Notes: a model not told the origin generated them from the sequence alone. A stretch of DNA of 62,000 nucleotides from Cristatella mucedo (GCA_009760855.2 WPIO01000066.1:642501-704500); one strand, 5' to 3'. Counted from the stretch's first letter, positions 11,188 through 21,094 are shown. Numbers and translations: made by a program.

Positions 11188-11191
11188 ACCT

Positions 11192-11462
11192 TTAACTAGA
11201 GGGAGTAGTTTTGAAATAGCACAAATAGCTTAATGATCTAAACAGTAATGTAAAGAAGTAGAGAAACATTGTTTTTAAGTGTTGTTTAGCTAATGAATAT
11301 AATTTGGTTGTCCTATCTTTTTTAAATGAGTTAGTATTCATATTGCAGTATGAGCAGATTGTAATTGCATCATTGCGCATATGAATATAATTACATTCTG
11401 TTTCTTGCATATCTTTATCACAGATATCACAACGTATTTTACATTTTTGGTTTCGGTCTTTT
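11192..11462 (-). CDS. Small Cys-rich protein, possible zinc-binding (Polinton)
   Basis: The minus frame encodes a short basic protein with paired cysteines: CDIC near the start and CSYC about 30 residues later, a spacing compatible with a zinc-binding module. The C-terminal third is hydrophobic and aromatic-rich. There is no clear ATG at the beginning of the open frame. It lies back to back with the integrase at the left edge of the Polinton. I do not recognise it, and it may be part of a broken longer gene. Confidence 0.35.
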
Positions 11463-11582
11463 TATTTTTGAATGACATTAAGGATGACCTGAATCAAGGT
11501 ATTCAGTTTCATTAAATGTATTTAAACATATATCACAAAATATTTCCATTCTCTACAGAATGTCATTTTTAACTCTAAATGA

Positions 11583-12434
11583 AAGAAAAAAGAAGGTAAA
11601 TTGAATCCTGACTCAGATATAAGTCAAGCATTCAAACCAAGACCTAAGAAGAATTCACAAGGATTCTTTAATATTGCTGAACCTAATGAAAATCATCAAG
11701 CAGACATTTTATATTTGCTTAATGATTCTGGATATAAATATGCTTTGAGTGTTATTTATGTTGCTAGTAGATATAAAGATTCAAGACCACTTACAACAAA
11801 ATCTTCTAAAGAAGTAACACAAGCAATAATAGATATCTACAATAAAGGTCCTTTGAAATGGCCAAAGAAAATGACAGTAGATGCAGGGTCAGAGTTTAAA
11901 GGAGATTTTGCTAAAGAAATGAAAAAACATGACAAATAAAATTATTGAAGGTACTAGTAAAAAGAGTGTTGCATTAGTTGAAAGAATGAAGAAAACAGTA
12001 GCTGAGAGAGCATTTATTCCACAGTATGAAAAACAAATAGAAAGTATCAATTAAGGAGAATATATTAGAAACAGAGAGTGGATTTATAATTTACCAAAGA
12101 TTATTGATTATCTAAATAATAGTATTACAAAAGCAACTGGTGAAAAACCTGCTAAAGCAATAAAAAAGAAAGAGTAAAACTAAAGAAACCAAAATATACT
12201 AGAAAAGTAGGAGAACAAGAAAAGTTATTAGAACTTGGTACATTTGTTGGATGTTTATTAGAACCGGGTATAGGAGAAGATGAAAAAAGAAGAAGAGCTA
12301 CGGACGCGATACGGAGTTTAACTAAACATAATATTGTTAGAATACTGGTTTTGCAAGAACGACTAGTTAGATATTGGGTAAATTATGTTACGAGAAGTTT
12401 TGTTAGAGAGGAGTTACAAGTTATTAAGAATTAA
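11583..12434 (+). pseudogene. INT: Polinton retroviral-like integrase (broken)
   Basis: This encodes an rve-type DDE integrase, which would insert the element's DNA. An open stretch (11,601-11,939) holds the catalytic core start: YKYALSVIYVASRYKDSRPL carries the first Asp-equivalent strand region and GPLKWPKKMTVDAGSEFKG the second (VDAGSEF). After a frameshift near 11,938 the coding continues with a VERMKKTVAER-like helix and a LNNSITKATGEKPAKAI segment, both typical of Polinton integrases. An in-frame TAA at about 12,052 and further frame changes follow. The N-terminal zinc-binding region is not visible. It reads inward from the left end, as in other Polintons. Confidence 0.88.
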
Positions 12435-12439
12435 TAATC

Positions 12440-13742
12440 TCGGTGCGGCGTCTCAGCCGAAAGCAGTGCATGCAAAGGGGCGGCCGACTCAGCAAAGCCC
12501 TTGATGAACCGGCGATAGTATGACGCCAAGCCCAGAAAGGTGCGAAGGTCCGTCACCTAAGTCGGCGCCGGCCAGTCGTTGACTTGGCGAACTTTCTCCG
12601 GGTCAGGGCGGATGCCGTTTCTGTCAAAGACATGCCCCAAGTGTTTCACCTCTGCCTTCGCGATATGGCATTTACCACCGGACATCGTCAAACCGGCCTT
12701 CTGCAGCCTGGAAAATTTATATTAATTTATATTATTAATATTAATATTAATATTAATTTATTATTAATATTAATATTAATTTATATTATTTATATTATTA
12801 TTATTCTATATTCAAATAGTTGATGCGCTCCTCCTCGCTGCAGCTGTGGACCATCACGTCGTCTAAATAAATATAAACGAAGGGTAAATCTCGCAAAACC
12901 GAGTCCGTTAACCGCTGGAATGTGGCCGGAGCTCCGGATAAGCCAAATGGCATTTTTAAGAATGCGAATGCACCAAGTCCTGGCCCGGGCGTAAATGCCG
13001 TCTTTTGAACGTCGTCGGGATGAACGGGTATCAGCCAGTATCCCGAATTCATGTCCAGGGTGCTGACGACGCTGGAGCCATGGAGGTGGTCCTGGATTTT
13101 GTGCGGTAGCGGCAAGGGATAAGCGTCCTTTGGAGTACGTTTATTGAGCCCGCAATAGTCTACTGCTATACGCACGCCACTATTTTTCTTGGGCGTGTAA
13201 ACAGCTGGTGCCAGCCACGGGCCTAAGCTCGGCCTGATGATACCCTGCTCCAGCATGATATTAAGCTGCGCGATGATCTTGTCTCGAAAATGCAGCGGAA
13301 TTCGTTTCGCAGGGACGCGTACTGGCGCTCTGTTACCTGTTGGAATATGGTGATGGACACGATCGGACGAACCTGGTCGGTGCCGGAAGATGGCTCGAAA
13401 CTTGTCGAACAGTCCTCTGCAGGGCTGAGGGCAGACAGATATATCTATCGTCTCGTCATCCACGTCGAACTGTGGCACCAAACATCGCGTCTCGAGCTCG
13501 AATGCTGTGTCTTGCTCCACGACGATAGCCACTGCCGCCGTATTGCAATGCTGCCACTGTAATTTAAAATGAGGGCAACCTTCCCTGGAGGGCTCCTGGA
13601 ATTGTATTGAATTTGAATTTGAATTTGAGCCCTCTGTGAGGTTAAAAAATCGGTGCCAAGGATCATGTCCACGACGAGGTCTTTCGTAACGAGAAAGGTA
13701 TGGCACACAGATCTGCCCTCTATAACAAACCGTATGTCGCAC
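12440..13742 (-). pseudogene. Ty3/gypsy reverse transcriptase (broken)
   Basis: The main open frame (12,801-13,742) has the RT landmarks in order: LEQGIIRPS, PKKNSGVRIAVDY, the motif with STLDMNSGYWLIPV (first catalytic Asp), FLKMPFGLSGAPATFQR, and the active site VYIYLDDVMVHS. The thumb and connection follow at 12,440-12,715 (KHLGHVFDRNGIRPDPEK, then LGLASYYRRFIKGFAESA) with one in-frame TAG. An AT-rich tandem repeat of about 100 bases (12,716-12,815) separates the two parts. Gag, protease and RT now lie in three different frames. It is not functional. Confidence 0.9.
12716..12815. repeat. TTAATA-type microsatellite inside RT coding sequence
   Basis: Repeats of TTAATATTAATA and TTATATTATT units run for about 100 bases at the point where the RT palm should continue into the thumb. 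It looks like a local simple-repeat expansion rather than a transposon insertion, because coding homology resumes directly on both sides. Confidence 0.9.
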
Positions 13743-13990
13743 TGTCCGAGGGCCCGAAAAGGCTGATTAGCTGCCGTCTTTAAGGTCGTACACGTTGGAC
13801 GGTACGGTGTGCGTGTACAGCCGTGGGCAGCCTCTTCCTTAATTAGAGACGCACATGAACCACCGTCGATCAATGCTAATACAGTTTTGTCGCCGACGAC
13901 GACAGTCACCCACGACGAACGTGCATTCGGTCCCCTAAGTGTTGCGATACCGCACAGGGGACTCTCTAGACTCGGCCCGCGGTCCCCCAT
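13445..13990 (-). pseudogene. Ty3/gypsy aspartic protease region
   Basis: The minus frame shows KTVLALIDGGSCASLI, the position of the retropepsin D-T/S-G motif, here with Gly in the middle (DGG), and further on DMILGTDFL, the usual second landmark of Ty3/gypsy proteases. It overlaps the end of gag by 25 bases in a different frame. Short GAATTT repeats at 13,603-13,626 precede the frame change into RT and may have caused it. Confidence 0.8.
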
Positions 13991-14829
13991 CCAGCCTCGG
14001 GGCCTCGCCTGTTTCCCGGAGGCCGTTTGGTAGTCGGTGTGGCTCTGCGGTTAGCACAGTTTCGGGCTACATGGCCAAAGCCCGAGCACTCCCAGCACGG
14101 CACTTTCTTAGGGCCTCCGAAGTTTTTCGTCTGCCCGGGCTTGCGGTGGCGAGCCCAGCCCGCTAGCACCGCAGCAGACTCTCGTCCAAGCTCTCCCGAT
14201 GCGCCCGGTGCTTCGACTCGCATACGCTGGAGCTCGGCCTCTAAGGTGGCCAGGCGGGCGGTAAGCTCGTCGACGGCGTGCGCACGCGTCGCTCCGGCTG
14301 GCTCGTGGGACGCTACGGTAGAGTGTGCACGCCCTCGTTGCATAGCCATTAGAACCATGGCTCGCTTCAGAGCGACCGTTGGCGTTTTACAGCCCGGCGA
14401 AGCCTTAATGGTGGAGGCCACACAGTCCGGCAGTCCATTCACAAAATGATGGTACAGGAGCGACTCTTTTCCAGCGCTGCTTAAGTCTGGCATCGATCGC
14501 CTGAGCAGGCGTTTCAGGTCATACATAAAGTTCCGCACCGGCTCGCCGTCCTGCAGGACGCGGCCTTCAAAGTCGCGGAGGTACTCACCGCGGCCCTCCT
14601 CTGGCGAGAACGCCTCCTCTAACGCTTCCGTGACTTCTTTTATCGTTCGCTTCCCGCTTTCCAGTTCCCGATATACGATGAGCGCCTCGCCCGCTAGAAA
14701 CGCTCGTACCTTGCTCGTACAAGATGCTTCGTCCCAGCCGTTTGACTACGCACAGGCATCAAAGCGTTCAATCCAGAGGTCGAGCGGCGTTCGACCGTCG
14801 TACACTGGCGGCATCATTACAGTACTCAT
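13966..14829 (-). pseudogene. Ty3/gypsy gag with CCHC zinc knuckle
   Basis: The frame opens at ATG 14,829, just after the primer binding site. It carries one TAG (about 14,744) and continues to 13,966. The middle has the capsid-like helix pattern (LYHHFVNGLPD, at the place of the usual LxxxFxxGL motif). Near the C-terminus a nucleic-acid-binding knuckle CWECSGFGHVARNC fits C-X2-C-X4-H-X4-C exactly. The rest is Arg/Pro-rich. Confidence 0.88.
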
Positions 14830-14841
14830 TTTCTGCTACCA
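14824..14841 (-). other. Primer binding site, initiator tRNA-Met type
   Basis: The minus strand reads TGGTAGCAGAAAATGAGT directly downstream of the LTR. The first 10 bases equal the complement of the 3' end of animal initiator tRNA-Met (TGGTAGCAGAGGATGG), with 13 of the first 15 matching. The gag ATG lies within it. Confidence 0.8.
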
Positions 14842-14842
14842 C

Positions 14843-15014
14843 TGTTTAGTTACTTTGTCTCCGGCTGCAGCAGCGTTACTGGAGTCTCACGGTGACACGA
14901 AGACTCAAGTGGGCGAACATAAGTGGTGAACGAGACTCTCTTTATTACCCAGCCGGGTACATAAACGAGCTGGGGCTGACCACAGATACGCGAGTGCATC
15001 TGTGGTGGGTCACA
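14843..15014 (-). repeat. Probable 5' LTR of the Ty3/gypsy element
   Basis: On the minus strand it would start TGTGACCC and end AAACA, giving TG...CA ends and a length of 172 bases. An AATAAA polyadenylation signal lies at 14,941-14,946. There is no second LTR in the window to confirm the outer end; the inner end is fixed by the primer binding site. Confidence 0.6.
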
Positions 15015-15039
15015 TGCTGACGTCAAAGGCTACTTGGTT

Positions 15040-15718
15040 CAACCGCGAAGCAGCAGGCTCACTCAACACAGGTCGATACCATTTTCAGAAATAAGGTCGC
15101 TTACTACCAGAGGCTTATTGCACATTGAGCGAGGATTCCAAAGACAAGCCTTAAGTCTGGCCGATGGAGTTACAACAGGCTTGATGACGACTAAGTTAGA
15201 GATATTTACAGTAACGCATGTGGGGGAGCGTGCTGAGCGGTACGAGACAATGCTAGGAGTACCAAACGAGCGGGTACTCAGCTCTCAGTTCGGGCCCAAC
15301 GAGCAGCGTCTGACCTGGCGGTTCCGGCCACCCCGGCGGCTACAGGGTGCTTTTCTTTTGTTAATACATAATTCATGAATCTTAGCAAGAACATTAATAT
15401 CTAGGAATGCATTTGATCTACGATGACGAAGCGATAGCAGCTGCTGACGATCATAACTAACATGCGGGTTACCAGCCGCCGGCGTTGCTAAGGCAGCCGC
15501 CGGCGTGGGCGACCCAGCTGTCCGTAGCAATAAGCGTTTATATATCCATAGGCACGTAATTTCTTACGTGCTACGGTCAAATAACAATCAGAATAACTTT
15601 AAACAGGTCTTAGCTGTATCGTTTCCGTATACGATGTTCGCAAGAACTTTGGTTTTCGGAAGAATTCTGCAACGAACTCGAACGCACGTTAGAGGGCTCT
15701 ATGTCAGGAGGCAAGAAT
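15040..15718 (-). mobile_element. LINE 5' fragment (endonuclease start and 5' UTR)
   Basis: 15,060-15,180 resembles the endonuclease start of the reverse LINEs (compare 5,970-6,075 and 43,300-43,390). 15,225-15,350 and 15,590-15,715 resemble 43,460-43,560 and 45,400-45,530. These segments therefore represent the LINE region upstream of the endonuclease. It ends exactly where capsid coding resumes. Confidence 0.65.
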
Positions 15719-16929
15719 GAAATTTAGACCCATTAGCAAGAACACTGACACTTTTAACATCACAATGATTGTCAGTGCAAAGATTTACTGAATAATTTCC
15801 ATATTTATTGTAGTTTTGAGCTGCAACAATTAGCCATCTAACTTTATCAATTGTATTTTGAACTGATGGAGTTTTAGTAAATTTAAGTCCCCGGTTAAGA
15901 GACGTTGTAGTAATATTTTCACAACGTCTAACTCTATAGTTAAGTCTTAATTTCTTTGATCTTTCACTTGAGATATCAGCAAGTGCTCTTTGTATAATTT
16001 CTTTAGGAACTACACATGGAACCATAAGTCTCATTTTTGAAATTGCAATTTTGAATGAAGTAAAAACACCACCACCATCAGCTAGAAAGGTGCCTCTAGT
16101 AGCAAGCGCGTTTGTCTGGTTACCAACAGTACCAGATGTTTGTCCAGTCATAATAACATCAAAAATCAGATCCACAAACACGAGTAATTTCAAGTGTGAA
16201 AGGATTTTTATAAAGTATTTTATTCATATCAGCACAAAAACCAGAAATTCGTGCAAGAGGAAGAGCAATACTAAATATACCAAAATCAGCATCAGCTTCA
16301 ACCATATTGTTTATAGTTGAACTTCTATAGACGAATCGAATATTTGAACAAACTCCATCAGTAATTGAGACTGCTTGAGCATTAGGATTGATATAAGTAT
16401 TTCCTGATGTCATATCATCCAAAGAATTTGCTTCATTCTTTATCCATCCAGTTGCAAGTCCTTCAGTTCTGTTATAATCATTTGGATAACATAGAAGACC
16501 CATAAGTGTTGAAACAGTTCCAACACCTTGTGCAAGTGGAAGGCTTTTAATTTCTTCAGTACCAAGTCTAACTCTCATACTATTAAACAACCAAGCGCCT
16601 GCATTGTTAGCAAATCCAACGGCAAGATTTCGTTTAGGAGCAGCAAAAGGTTTATTAGACGCGTCAGCCCCAGTATTAGGTACCATAAGTTGACCTTCAA
16701 GTAAAAGATAAGCATTAGATAGAACATAACATGTTTGTTGTTCTCCAGGAACAATGAATGTAACTAGTTTACTAGCAATGCTATCAGTGTCACTACCACT
16801 AGCTTGATAAAATCCTCTATATTGATAATCTCCAAGTTTATAATTAGGAAACTCAGGATCCCCAAGTTCAAGTATACTATGGATAGGTGCACTTGCCATT
16901 TCTTCTCTATATAACAAACTAAACATCAT
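15719..16929 (-). pseudogene. Polinton capsid-like protein (probable major capsid), truncated
   Basis: The minus frame opens at ATG 16,929 and gives 256 residues. It continues after a frameshift near 16,165-16,193 for about 155 more, then is cut by the LINE fragment at 15,718. The first third has a jelly-roll-like pattern of alternating strands: VLSNAYLLLEGQLMV, then NAGAWLFNSMRVRLG and QGVGTVSTLMGLLCYPNDY. That matches the order of strand, surface loop and spike attachment described for Polinton double-jelly-roll capsids. Its position beside small virion-type ORFs supports this. The assignment rests on pattern and context, and a minor capsid is the alternative. Confidence 0.6.
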
Positions 16930-16932
16930 TTT

Positions 16933-17276
16933 CTACTTTTGAATATATAATCCAGCTCCTAGTTTTTTCCTCATATTTCCACCATAACCATCAGGTCGGA
17001 CATAGGGAGCGACAGCTTTAGTGTTAACTCCTTTCTCCATTTCTTTATATGCTTTAGGATCATTCTCTTAAAGACTCTCTGAGTAATCTTCATCTTCCTC
17101 TTCTACCTTAGCTTTTCTACTTTTTTAGATTTTGGTTTAACCTTCTCAAGCATAGCACGTTTAATCTCAAGATCCACCTCTTTCATCTTCCTATCATAAT
17201 CTTCATCTTTTCTTTTCTTCTCAAGTTCATATTCAAGTTCTATCTTTCTTCTCTCTTCTTCAAGTTTATCATCCAT
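16933..17276 (-). pseudogene. Charged coiled-coil protein with Gly-rich basic C-terminus (Polinton)
   Basis: From ATG 17,276 the protein is very rich in Lys and Glu with heptad spacing (KLEEERRKIELEYELEKKRK), a probable coiled coil. A frameshift and a stop follow in the middle. The C-terminus has APYVRPDGYGGNMRKKLG, a basic Gly/Tyr-rich tail, and ends 3 bases before the capsid ATG. The tight spacing suggests co-transcription with the capsid gene. A virion core or scaffold role is inference. Confidence 0.5.
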
Positions 17277-17306
17277 CTCTCAACGTTTAATAGGATAATC
17301 TTTGAT

Positions 17307-17516
17307 CTAACTTTTCTTTTTTGTTTGTAGTTCAGTAAGTTTTATTGCTTGATGCATATCAATACCGTTGTTTGCAATATTCATACTCAAAGAAGTTAAT
17401 CCTGATACAATTGGTGCTGCTTTAGTGACACCAGCAATCACTTTATCAAGCAATCCATATCCATGATATTTTTCTCCATACATTCTACTATGTCCGATTC
17501 TCGCATAGCTACCCAT
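17307..17516 (-). CDS. Small amphipathic virion-like protein (Polinton), 69 aa
   Basis: Starts at ATG 17,516 and stays open for 69 residues. The first 20 residues are basic and Tyr/Gly-rich (ARIGHSRMYGEKYHGYG). The middle, GLLDKVIAGVTKAAPIVSGL, would form an amphipathic helix. Small basic or amphipathic core and membrane-active proteins next to the capsid gene are usual in Polintons, adintoviruses and adenoviruses. The function here is inferred only from composition and position. It is one of the few intact frames in the element. Confidence 0.5.
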   Translation of the reverse strand: MGSYARIGHSRMYGEKYHGYGLLDKVIAGVTKAAPIVSGLTSLSMNIANNGIDMHQAIKLTELQTKKKS

Positions 17517-17739
17517 TGCTCTATATTACTTTGAAATTTCTATTGTTGCAACTACATCAGTAATAATATTTACAACATTTCCGTTTGATCACTTAATCCT
17601 ATTTTAAAACTACTTATAGCATCTATATCACCACGTGTTGGAAGATATAATACATTAGGAATATGTAAATCAACTTTATCACCAGGATTAATGTAATCAA
17701 TATCAATAATATATAAAGATGTGCATTGTTATAAAAACC

Positions 17740-18900
17740 CTTTTTTCTTTCCACTTAATTCTTTAAAGGATCAACCAAATCGCAATCAACACACTTATCC
17801 ATCGTATTCCTTTATTATCAGGTAGTACTACGTTATTCCATGCTTTATAAATACCAGTAAAATAAATAAGCTTTTTTATTGCTTCGTAAGGAGTTCCACC
17901 AACAAGAGCAGAATCAAATGTTCCTTGTTGATATGAATTGAAACCTAAGGTGTCTCCGATTGAATTTATTGTTCCTGCGGCACTTCCAAGACTAACAAAA
18001 AAAATCAGGAGTTGCTTGCATTATTATTTTATCATCTGTATCAACACTAAACTTTATTCCTGAACTATTCTTTTTTGTTATATCATAAAAGCACTAGAAG
18101 TTGATGTTTTTGTTCCATCTTGGGCAACAACAGTCTCTGATTGACGTCTTGTAATGCTCTATTTAAAGCTGCAATAGTTTTATTTGAATCATAATAACCC
18201 GGAGCAATTGCAACATATGAAAGATTCATATCATTTAAACCCCATCTAAAACAAAGTTTATCATTTACATCTTTAACAACATTTAATATAATTCAATTAG
18301 TATAAGTGAACTCTACGTAAACCAATTTATTATAACCTGAACCAGATCCGAGCATAAGTGGTGGCACTAATGTTTTGCTTCTTAACTACTTGTTCCTGTT
18401 AATCGTATCGACTATTTTTTATATTAAACTTCAATAATTTCTTTACCAACTTAATATATAATTTGTTGTGAACTAAAATCTAATAATTTTAGATTCTGAT
18501 CAGTGACAGTAATTACTATCTATCAATATCAAGTAATTACTATATATCAGAAATAGAATCAGTAGATATATTATGATATTCAATAGTATTTGGTTAATGA
18601 ACCATTTGTTCCCATGGATAGAAATTATAAGCAAGACTTCCTAATACATGAGTTTCTTTTCCATTTATAAAAATAGTTCCACTAGCAACCATATTACAAT
18701 TTACAAGTAAAATATTTAGATAAGAAAAAAAACTTCATTTTCAGAAGTAAACTTTGTGTAAGGTATGCAAAGAACAGGAGTAATATCAGGATACAATTTA
18801 ATGAAGTCATCATTTGAAAGAGTTGCATAAGAGGAACCTGTAAAATCAAGTAAAGTAGAAATACTAGACTTACTAGTAAGGAATTTCCAACCAATTATTA
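17740..18900 (-). pseudogene. Minor capsid (penton)-like gene, heavily broken (Polinton)
   Basis: Short minus-strand blocks in shifting frames can be followed: one near 18,700-18,900 with STLLDFTGSSYATLSNDDF, one near 18,600-18,690 with GTIFINGKETHVLGSLAYN, one near 18,150-18,270 with YVAIAPGYYDSNKTIAALNR, and one near 17,900-18,050 with KFSVDTDDKIIMQATPDFF then GDTLGFNSY. The GYYDSNKTIAALNRAL / LGFN pattern is one I associate with capsid-associated Polinton proteins. At least four frame changes are needed. The penton assignment is tentative. Confidence 0.45.
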
Positions 18901-19112
18901 TTTAATCCAAGAATTAGAAGTAGCAGTATCAATTCCTAATATTATTAAACAATATTTGAATAAACAATAGTTGAATTAACAGATTGAAGTGTAAAAATTA
19001 AACTGATACTATTCATGAACGGTATTTTGAAATGAATTCAACTAAAGGAATGAAAGGAATGCTAAAAAGAATTTGTACTATTTTTGATAGTTAGAAATCA
19101 AAGTTTGTCAAA

Positions 19113-19640
19113 CTAAGGTCAGTTAGTGAGCACTTTTAGGTCGCTTCATTCTATGGCTTCAGCCCATCTTTCAAATATACTACCCCATCAGGCCAAGCAT
19201 CGTACCACCCGCTTTTCGGAATCAAACAGTCTAGAAATTCCTCGTACAAACCTTAAATCCTTTGGAGACCGTGCATTTAGTTCGTATGCTCCCACAGCCT
19301 GGAACTCCCTCCCGACCTGCGTCAGAACATCCCCTGACCTCACCACATTTAAAAGGAACCTAAAAACACACCCATTTAGGACAGCATTTATTGGGTCCCT
19401 GTGATTCGTCCTTGATGTGCTTATGCGTGCTGACACCGTGCATGCTGCCACTAACCACATTTGCATGCTGACCCTGTCCATGTCACCCATAACCATATTA
19501 TTCATTTTGTTTGTTTTTAAGCATGATTTTACTTACCATTCAATTGCATTTCACTTTGCAGCAAATGTAAAGCGCCTAGAGAGAGATTAAGCTCTCTGAG
19601 GGCGCTTCATCAAGTCAATTATTATAAATATTATTAAGGT
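19113..19640 (+). mobile_element. LINE 3' fragment inserted in the Polinton
   Basis: Plus-strand LINE, 5'-truncated. It carries the C-terminal RT-side motif (GDRAFSSYAPTAWNSLPTC at about 19,263-19,320), the 3' UTR and the hairpin AGCGCC...GGCGCT (19,571-19,606), and an ATT-rich tail. It separates the capsid-type genes from the protease. Confidence 0.9.
19571..19606 (+). other. LINE 3' hairpin (example copy)
   Basis: The outer stem AGCGCC/GGCGCT is perfect and the inner stem AGAGA/TCTCT is adjacent. The same structure, with covarying or weakened stems, recurs at the 3' end of all the L2-like LINE copies and in SINE family 2. It is the likely recognition structure for the LINE reverse transcriptase. 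Confidence 0.75.
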
Positions 19641-19763
19641 GTATTATCTCATGGTAGAAGAGACGGAACAGGTGTATTATATCATGGTAAAAGAGGTGAT
19701 GGTGTTCTTTATCATGGTAAAAGAGATGATGGTGTTCTTTCTCAGGATAAAAGAGGCGACGAT
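19641..19763 (+). repeat. Tandem 30-bp coding repeat
   Basis: Four units: one of 33 and three of 30 bases, each encoding V-L-x-H/Q-G/D-K/R-R-x-D-G-like peptides. All length differences are multiples of three, so the repeat expanded while coding. Confidence 0.85.
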
Positions 19764-20158
19764 GTATTAGTACAATAGAGAGAAATTTGGCTCTTGTGTG
19801 TGTTAAAGATAAGCAAACAATACTTGCAGAACTAATAAAGACTATTGACAAACTAAAAAAAAGTAAAATCATCACCATTAACAGTTCTAGAAATAAATAA
19901 TTATATAAAAGAATTAGACATAAAGAATTTTAGATGAGTATTTGCAAGAGATGAACTAAACAAAACCATTAAAAAATGAATCTCCTATTTGTAATACAGG
20001 AGAATCAGAGAGAGCAATATATCACAGGGTAGCACCTAAAAAAGTAGGTAAACAATGTTTTTACTTTGATTCATTTGGTGCACCACCTATGCCAGAAGTA
20101 ATGCATTATTTTGTGTTAAACCAACATTCAAAACATTTAAGCTACAGAATATGATTGT
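19641..20158 (+). pseudogene. PRO: Polinton adenain-like cysteine protease (broken) with repeat leader
   Basis: The 5' part is a tandem repeat of about 30 bases (19,641-19,763) encoding decapeptides such as VLYHGKRGDG. It ends in a TAG. Coding then continues through two frame changes. Landmarks of the adenovirus-type maturation protease follow: LTVLEINNYIKEL, a FR-stop-VFARDEL block at the usual FRGVFxRD position, and KQCFYFDSFGAPPMPEV, the conserved YFDSFG segment. The catalytic His region and the C-terminal Gln/Cys are missing or unreadable; a LINE-B fragment begins at 20,160. In intact Polintons this enzyme matures capsid proteins. Confidence 0.8.
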
Positions 20159-20159
20159 A

Positions 20160-20490
20160 TCTCCGTCAGTAACTCCACAAAGTCATAAAGACCATGTGTG
20201 TGTTACGCAGGAGAGTTTTGTATAGCACACTCACAGCCTAAGCGGCTTTCGGTACACATTCGGTAGCCAACAGACTTCGTCTTACGCAACAAAGAGAAAG
20301 TGGGAAGCATAGCAGAGTTAGGAGAGCAGTTGAGGTAGTGAGTAGCATAGAAGTAGCAGTTCAGGACCGCTGAAAAAGATGTGCCCTAGTTGGCAGTTGG
20401 AGAGTAGATGTCGTTGTGTAAGAATTGTGGAAGCGAGTTCCACAGTCTAGGACCTGCAGAGCTAAAGCATCTGTAGCCAATCAAACAGAT
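20160..20490 (-). mobile_element. LINE family B 3' fragment
   Basis: The same sequence as 61,769-62,000 (same strand) and 35,910-36,180 (opposite strand). The minus strand encodes a VGPRLWNSLP-type C-terminal motif region near 20,440 and ends with the family 3' terminus (GGAGTTACTGACGGAGA). It interrupts the protease gene. Confidence 0.75.
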
Positions 20491-20596
20491 TGTGGAAGGA
20501 GATGCTTAATCTTTCTAAAATTAATGCAAGAATAAGATTTTGGATCTATAATGGAATTAATTATTTATTTAAACATTTTATTTTAATTGTATAGAA

Positions 20597-21094
20597 ATGG
20601 ATCATAACAAAAGTCGTAGTTCTTAAAATTCTTTTGTTGTAATTCCCAAAGGATTACCTACGCGTGCTCATATTAAAGAAAAAATTAGTAAAGATTCTAA
20701 ACCTTACTTCAATGTATCTTCATAGTGCCTTCAATGCACGAGACCTGTGCTAGACGATATTGCTAATAAAGCAAGTATGAAACTTGAATACAGTGGCTAT
20801 GATGTGTCTAGTCGTTCAACTATTGGTACAAGAAGTGCATTTGGTACTAAACCAAGTATATTCTTTGATCAAAAGAACAAACAAATGAAATTCGGTAGTG
20901 TTGCTGAAGTAATTCAAAAACTTGGTAATAACTTTGCTGTTACTGGAATTCTTGATGGTGGTTATTTAACTAAAGATACTTATAATTCAGAAAAAAGGCT
21001 TAATATTAGATTGAAGCTGATAGGAAATGTTGATAAGAAAGGAATGAATATTGATAAGAAAGGACAAGATAAATTCAATCCTGCTGATTACTAA
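20597..21094 (+). pseudogene. Unknown Polinton protein, about 165 aa with two stops
   Basis: An ATG at 20,597 begins a frame that stays in register to TAA at 21,094 except for TAA (about 20,624) and TAG (about 20,723). The open part (20,747-21,094) has a KLEYSGYDVSSRSTIGTRSA start, a FFDQKNKQMKFGS middle and a basic, Lys-rich end with the repeat KKGMNIDKKG. I recognise no family. The even mixture of charged and polar residues suggests a small soluble, possibly nucleic-acid-binding, protein. Confidence 0.45.

Larger units (their letters stand above)
12437..15014 (-). mobile_element. Ty3/gypsy LTR retrotransposon, 3'-truncated
   Basis: On the minus strand the order is 5' LTR (14,843-15,014), primer binding site, gag with a zinc knuckle, aspartic protease, and reverse transcriptase, ending inside the connection/RNase H region at 12,437. 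RNase H, integrase and the 3' LTR are missing. Base composition is noticeably more GC-rich than the surrounding Polinton. It sits between Polinton integrase and capsid sequences, so it arrived after the Polinton. Confidence 0.9.
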
